Position numbers and translations under genes: made by a program
Assembly: GCA_002483865.1 (NCBI GenBank)
Contig: DLIT01000088.1
Span: 1 to 5,206 of the forward strand
Length of the DNA stretch: 5,206 bases
Source: Brevundimonas sp. UBA7635
Lineage (GTDB): Bacteria > Pseudomonadota > Alphaproteobacteria > Caulobacterales > Caulobacteraceae
Direction of reading: 5' to 3'
Shown: positions 1 through 5,206 of the stretch, piece after piece
How the letters are laid out: the number at the start of each line of letters is the position of its first letter
How positions within the stretch are numbered: the first letter of the stretch is position 1
Notes under the pieces: model-generated
What the model was told of the DNA's origin: nothing
Seen by the model: the letters and a program-made list of their open reading frames with translations, nothing else
Databases searched by the model: none

Positions 1-703
1 TCTGATGAAGAACATGATCGCGGACGGCTATCAGGATGCCCGCACCCTGCAGCGCCGTATCGACGCCATGGAAGCCTGGCTGGCCAACCCCAACCTGCTC
101 GAAGCCGATGCCGACGCCGAATACGCCCACGTCATCGAAATCGATCTGGCTGAGATCAAGGAGCCCATCCTGTGCGCCCCGAACGACCCGGACGATGCTC
201 GCCTGCTGTCGGACTGCCAGGAGACCCCGATCGACGAAGTCTTCATCGGCTCCTGCATGACCAACATCGGCCACTTCCGCGCCGCCTCCCTGCTGCTGAA
301 GGGCAAGAAGGACATCCCGACCCGTCTGTGGGTTGCCCCGCCGACCAAGATGGACGCCTCGGAACTGACCAAGGAAGGTCACTACTCGACCCTCGGCGGT
401 GCCGGTGCCCGTATGGAAATGCCGGGCTGCTCGCTCTGCATGGGTAACCAGGCTCAGGTGAAGGAAGGCGCGACCGTGGTCTCCACCTCGACCCGCAACT
501 TCCCCAACCGTCTGGGCAAGGGCTCCAACGTCTACCTGTCCTCGGCCGAACTCGCCGCCGTCGCCTCCAAGCTTGGCCGCCTCCCGACCGTGGCCGAATA
601 CATGGCCGAAATGGGCGTCATCAACGAAGCTGCCGATGAGGTCTACCGCTACATGAACTTCGACCAGATCGAAGAATACGCCGACCGCGTCGCGGCTGAA
701 TAA
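1..703 (+). CDS. acnB: Aconitate hydratase B (bifunctional aconitase / 2-methylisocitrate dehydratase), C-terminal part only
   Basis: AcnB is a cytosolic [4Fe-4S] enzyme that isomerises citrate and isocitrate through cis-aconitate; the family also hydrates 2-methylaconitate. The reading frame is open through the left window edge (Leu codon at 2-4, then Met at 5), so the gene begins outside and the Met at 5 is internal. About 233 residues are visible, roughly the last quarter of an approximately 865-residue family member. Counting from the Met at 5, the three cluster cysteines are present: C84 in GSCMTN, and C142 and C145 in GCSLC. Other AcnB-typical blocks are KEPILCAPNDPDDAR (52-66), PTRLWVAPPT (105-114), STSTRNFPNRLG (160-171) and the late YRYMNF (214-219). 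The order matches AcnB, where the cysteine domain is C-terminal, and not AcnA. It ends at TAA 701-703 and is followed by a strong hairpin terminator. Identification as AcnB is near certain; the N-terminal HEAT-like and swivel domains cannot be seen here. Confidence 0.96.
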   Translation, partial: LMKNMIADGYQDARTLQRRIDAMEAWLANPNLLEADADAEYAHVIEIDLAEIKEPILCAPNDPDDARLLSDCQETPIDEVFIGSCMTNIGHFRAASLLLKGKKDIPTRLWVAPPTKMDASELTKEGHYSTLGGAGARMEMPGCSLCMGNQAQVKEGATVVSTSTRNFPNRLGKGSNVYLSSAELAAVASKLGRLPTVAEYMAEMGVINEAADEVYRYMNFDQIEEYADRVAAE

Positions 704-726
704 GCCAAGACGTCAGCGCTAAAACG

Positions 727-762
727 AAGAAGCCCCCTCGGAGTGATCCGAGGGGGCTTCTT
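727..762 (+). terminator. Intrinsic terminator downstream of acnB
   Basis: A perfect 16-bp stem (727-742 pairs with 747-762) closes a GTGA loop, which is GNRA-type as RNA. The right arm ends in TT and is followed by G and then TTATTT, giving a moderate T tract. It begins 23 bases after the acnB stop. The left side carries AAAA at 721-724, so weak termination from the opposite strand is also possible. It should insulate the methyltransferase gene from acnB transcription. Confidence 0.93.
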
Positions 763-781
763 GTTATTTAACAACAGCTAT

Positions 782-810
782 TTCGGAAGCGACAAAAGAT
801 CTTTTATAAG
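782..810 (+). promoter_or_regulatory. Candidate promoter of the methyltransferase gene
   Basis: The best -10 match is TATAAG at 805-810, five of six to the sigma-70 consensus. A poor -35 partner, TTCGGA at 782-787 (three of six), lies 17 bases upstream. Transcription would then start near 817 and leave a leader of only 14 to 20 bases. An alternative -10 is TATGGT at 825-830, which would make an mRNA beginning at or near the ATG at 837 (leaderless). Some promoter must exist here because the acnB terminator separates the two genes, but the exact elements are uncertain. Confidence 0.4.
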
Positions 811-814
811 ATCT
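797..814. promoter_or_regulatory. 18-bp dyad made of two AGATCT sites; probable operator of the R-M methyltransferase gene
   Basis: The sequence AGATCTT-TTAT-AAGATCT is a perfect inverted repeat with 7-bp arms and a 4-base centre. Each arm contains a full AGATCT (797-802 and 809-814), with the two GATC cores 12 bp apart. The left copy also sits in a longer palindrome, AAAAGATCTTTT (794-805). AGATCT is the target of BglII itself, whose family the neighbouring endonuclease resembles, and I found no other AGATCT in the window. The dyad overlaps the candidate -10 (805-810). That it is an operator is inference; that the dyad exists is directly visible. Confidence 0.6.
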
Positions 815-830
815 AATTTGATGATATGGT

Positions 831-1679
831 GTGCGTATGAACCTTCTAAGTCTGTCACCCAAGTCTATCGCTTCAGATGTAGCTCCTCTTCCTCGCGTTG
901 TGGGCGGGTTTTCAACGGTTCTGGCTGATCCCCCATGGCGATTTTCAAACCGCACCGGCAAGGTTGCTCCAGAGCACCGCAGGTTAGATCGTTACTCAAC
1001 AATGTCCTTGGATGAGATCAAGGCTATGCCGGTAGCTGAGGTGTCAGCTAAGAATGCGCACCTTTATCTTTGGGTGCCTAATGCTCTACTGCCGGAAGGG
1101 TTGGCGGTGATGGAGGCTTGGGGCTTCCGTTACGTGTCAAATATTGTTTGGGCTAAGCGTCGAAAGGATGGGGGGCCTGATGGGCGCGGGGTCGGTTTCT
1201 ATTTTCGCAATGTGACTGAGATATTATTGTTTGGTGTAAAAGGCTCAATGCGAACGTTGGCCCCGGGACGATCTCAAGTAAACATGATTGAAACACGAAA
1301 GCGCGAGCATTCGCGCAAGCCGGACGAGCAATATGAACTTATTACTAGTTGTTCGCCAGGGCCGTATCTTGAGCTTTTTGCGCGCCATCCGCATCCAAAT
1401 TGGGTTGTTTGGGGGAACGAGGCTGCAGAAGACGTGACTCCCAAAGGCCGTGTATTTAAGGGCTATGAAGGCGGAGATATTTTGCCGTCTTTACGAGGCC
1501 ATGAGCACCTCGTTGAGGATACTGCGGTTGCCTTGGGGCTCGAATTAAAGAGGCTCTATGAAAAGGGGATCAGTGTCAGGCAGATTTCTGAAGAAACTGG
1601 ATATTCAATTCAGCGTGTTAGAGTTTTGCTGCAAAAGTCGAACACAAAGATGCGACCCAGAGGTCGTAGTTCTAGCTGA
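831..1679 (+). CDS. MT-A70 family DNA adenine-N6 methyltransferase of a Type II R-M system
   Basis: The expected role is SAM-dependent methylation of the amino group of adenine in the recognition site, protecting host DNA from the partner endonuclease. The product is 282 residues from GTG 831, or 280 from ATG 837. Visible family signatures are the catalytic DPPW (33-36, in STVLADPPWRF), YLWVPN (79-84), NIVWAKR (104-110), HSRKPDEQYELI (160-171) and the SAM-binding ELFAR...NWVVWGNE (181-197). Residues about 245-267 (KGISVRQISEETGYSIQRVRVLL) read like a helix-turn-helix beyond the usual catalytic core. The frame opens at 825 after TGA 822-824, so only the GTG at 831 and the ATG at 837 are realistic starts; neither has a clear Shine-Dalgarno. 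The gene is lower in GC than acnB. Its TGA (1677-1679) abuts the stop of the endonuclease gene. Adenine-N6 specificity is family knowledge; the recognition site is inferred from the partner. Confidence 0.9.
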   Translation: MRMNLLSLSPKSIASDVAPLPRVVGGFSTVLADPPWRFSNRTGKVAPEHRRLDRYSTMSLDEIKAMPVAEVSAKNAHLYLWVPNALLPEGLAVMEAWGFRYVSNIVWAKRRKDGGPDGRGVGFYFRNVTEILLFGVKGSMRTLAPGRSQVNMIETRKREHSRKPDEQYELITSCSPGPYLELFARHPHPNWVVWGNEAAEDVTPKGRVFKGYEGGDILPSLRGHEHLVEDTAVALGLELKRLYEKGISVRQISEETGYSIQRVRVLLQKSNTKMRPRGRSSS

Positions 1680-2387
1680 TTACTCAGCTGTAAAGGGGTT
1701 TCCATTCCAGGTTAGTTCGCTAGCGGCTACTATCAACACTGGACACGATCCCATCACGCCACGACGCATCCTTAATTCAGCCTTGTCAAAAGTCGTAGTC
1801 GTTGACGTAGTTAAATCTACAGGTAGTTTTCTGCTTCTAGCTTCTTCAGGCAACGTGATTTGGTAGTCGTTCCATAGTCGTCGGGCAAGAGCCAGTAACG
1901 ATAATCTATCTTTGGTGATGATGACACCGGCAGAAATTAGGCCAGCCTCATACCATGATCGATAAGCGGATAAGTCCCGGTCAAGATTTCCATCTTTTGC
2001 GTTCCACTCTACATCTAAAACGATTCTATTCTTGAAATTGTCTACTAGGTAGCCTTCTTGATAATTGGGAGGGAGCTCTCCAATCTTTTCGCCGTCCTTT
2101 GATAAAAGGATGCCTTTCGTTTCCATGTCTAGACGAGCTTCTTGCCAACCTTTTTGTTCAAAAAGGCCATCGATCTGCTCCGGAATGTCTCCTCGGTTTC
2201 CGCCTGCTTTAAGCCATGTCTTGGGGTCTATGAAGTAAGTTGAGAGTATGTCTACGATATCTGCCCACTCTCTGGGGCAAACGGCCTTCATTACTGCCGA
2301 TGCAGAGTTGGTTTCTATAAAGCGCCAACGATTCCTGGCTTCAAGCGGAAGAACCTCTGGGTCATCATAACTGTAAGTCTGGAACAA
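1680..2387 (-). CDS. BglII/BstYI-like Type II restriction endonuclease
   Basis: It is expected to cut unmethylated DNA at the site protected by the convergent methyltransferase. The 235-residue product fits the BglII fold family. VDNFKNRIVLDVEWN (115-129) gives D116-x8-D125-V-E127, the same spacing as the BglII active-site residues D84, E93 and Q95. This is followed by KDGNLDRDLSAYRSWYEAGLISAGVIITK (131-159), a pattern I recall from family members. GWQEARLD (80-87) and the C-terminal GSCPVLIVA (213-221) also look family-typical. The start is a TTG at 2387; the frame is closed by TAA at 2408-2406, no ATG or GTG precedes it, and the next Met is M33, which would remove N-terminal sequence that looks genuine. 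A weak GAGA lies about 7 bases upstream. Asp and Glu in place of BglII Glu and Gln are conservative. No frameshift or internal stop is seen, so it appears intact. Exact specificity (AGATCT, RGATCY or other) cannot be read from sequence. Confidence 0.85.
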   Translation of the reverse strand: MFQTYSYDDPEVLPLEARNRWRFIETNSASAVMKAVCPREWADIVDILSTYFIDPKTWLKAGGNRGDIPEQIDGLFEQKGWQEARLDMETKGILLSKDGEKIGELPPNYQEGYLVDNFKNRIVLDVEWNAKDGNLDRDLSAYRSWYEAGLISAGVIITKDRLSLLALARRLWNDYQITLPEEARSRKLPVDLTTSTTTTFDKAELRMRRGVMGSCPVLIVAASELTWNGNPFTAE

Positions 2388-2440
2388 ATTTTTTCTCAGA
2401 TATGATTATGAAGATTACTTAAGCAGATAATATTCTAAGT
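2388..2440 (-). promoter_or_regulatory. AT-rich upstream region of the endonuclease gene, probable promoter
   Basis: These 53 bases between the endonuclease start and the terminator hairpin are strongly AT-rich and must hold its promoter if it is transcribed alone. Reading the minus strand, TATTAT (2432-2427) and CATAAT (2410-2405) are possible -10 hexamers, but neither has a convincing -35 at the right distance. It contains no AGATCT, unlike the methyltransferase upstream region, so the two genes are probably not controlled by the same operator. Confidence 0.3.
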
Positions 2441-2475
2441 AAAAAAGGCCGAGGGCAAGTGCCCTCGGCCTTTTT
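2441..2475. terminator. Bidirectional intrinsic terminator between acnA and the endonuclease gene
   Basis: A perfect 10-bp GC-rich stem (GGCCGAGGGC 2447-2456 with GCCCTCGGCC 2461-2470) closes an AAGT loop. It is flanked by six A at 2441-2446 and five T at 2471-2475. Read on the minus strand it lies 18 bases after the acnA stop and ends in six T, making it the acnA terminator. Read on the plus strand it also ends in a T tract and could stop transcription that passes through the R-M cassette. Confidence 0.93.
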
Positions 2476-2493
2476 GTCGACATAGCTGAGATT

Positions 2494-5187
<2,694 letters not shown>

Positions 5188-5200
5188 GGAGGAGTCCTCT
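5188..5200 (-). promoter_or_regulatory. Ribosome binding site of acnA
   Basis: On the minus strand AGAGGA (5200-5195) precedes the ATG at 5187 by 7 bases, a near-ideal Shine-Dalgarno. It decides the start in favour of the ATG. The site is followed by TCCTC, forming a GAGGA-C-TCCTC dyad (5199-5189). The single-base centre is too tight for a local hairpin, so I attach no regulatory meaning to it. The acnA promoter lies beyond the window. Confidence 0.8.
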
Positions 5201-5206
5201 GACAAA

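Larger units (their letters stand above)
763..2440. other. Low-GC restriction-modification cassette between two terminators
   Basis: This segment holds a complete two-gene Type II R-M system: an MT-A70 methyltransferase on + and a BglII-like endonuclease on -. By eye it has roughly half G+C and relaxed codon use (ATT, TTT, AAA, TTG and similar are common). The flanking aconitase genes are strongly GC-rich with third positions almost always G or C. A sharp change of composition at both ends, a defence function and a location between two terminator hairpins all point to horizontal acquisition. I see no transposase, integrase, tRNA gene or flanking direct repeat, so the mode of insertion is unknown. 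The exact ends are an estimate set by the two hairpins. Confidence 0.75.

Noticed and set aside
743..928. 61-codon + strand frame starting in the acnB terminator
   Set aside because: It starts inside the terminator hairpin and overlaps the start of the methyltransferase gene; the protein is serine-rich and unrecognisable.
1558..1866. 102-codon + strand frame spanning the methyltransferase/endonuclease junction
   Set aside because: It overlaps the 3' ends of both recognised genes in another frame and has no domain signal.
2404..2440. Short repeats (GATTA twice, ACTTA/TAAGT inverted) upstream of the endonuclease gene
   Set aside because: Only five bases each in an AT-rich stretch, so within chance expectation; not strong enough to call an operator.
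727..2475. The two hairpins as terminal inverted repeats of a mobile element
   Set aside because: The stems differ in sequence apart from a shared CCGAGGG word, each has an A or T tract, and each sits just after an aconitase stop codon. They are ordinary terminators.
5188..5205. Upstream TTG start adding six residues to AcnA
   Set aside because: The added codons contain the Shine-Dalgarno of the ATG at 5187, and relatives begin at the equivalent of that ATG.

Overview
The window looks like chromosomal DNA of a GC-rich alphaproteobacterium. The closest remembered match is a Caulobacterales type such as Brevundimonas, judged from the AcnA protein sequence and the codon bias. No search was run, so the genus is an inference.

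Layout, left to right: the 3' end of an aconitase B gene (acnB, + strand, 1-703, cut by the window edge); a strong hairpin terminator (727-762); a roughly 1.7 kb segment of visibly lower GC holding a two-gene Type II restriction-modification (R-M) system (about 763-2440); a second strong hairpin that can terminate in both directions (2441-2475); and a complete aconitase A gene (acnA, - strand, 2494-5187). Without the cassette, acnB and acnA would be convergent neighbours.

The R-M system is an MT-A70 family DNA methyltransferase (+ strand, 831-1679, DPPW motif) and a BglII/BstYI-like restriction endonuclease (- strand, 1680-2387, D116/D125/E127). The genes are convergent and their stop codons touch with no base between them. 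The endonuclease family suggests recognition of a GATC-centred hexamer such as AGATCT or RGATCY. The only two AGATCT sites I found in the window lie together just upstream of the methyltransferase gene. They form an 18-bp perfect dyad (797-814) around the best -10 candidate. The methyltransferase also has a C-terminal segment that reads like a helix-turn-helix, and no separate controller (C) protein gene is visible. I infer that the methyltransferase may regulate its own promoter by binding or methylating its target site.

The aconitases serve the TCA cycle (citrate to isocitrate), and AcnB-type enzymes also serve the methylcitrate cycle. The R-M cassette appears to be an acquired defence module lodged between two well-terminated housekeeping genes, where it disrupts neither.
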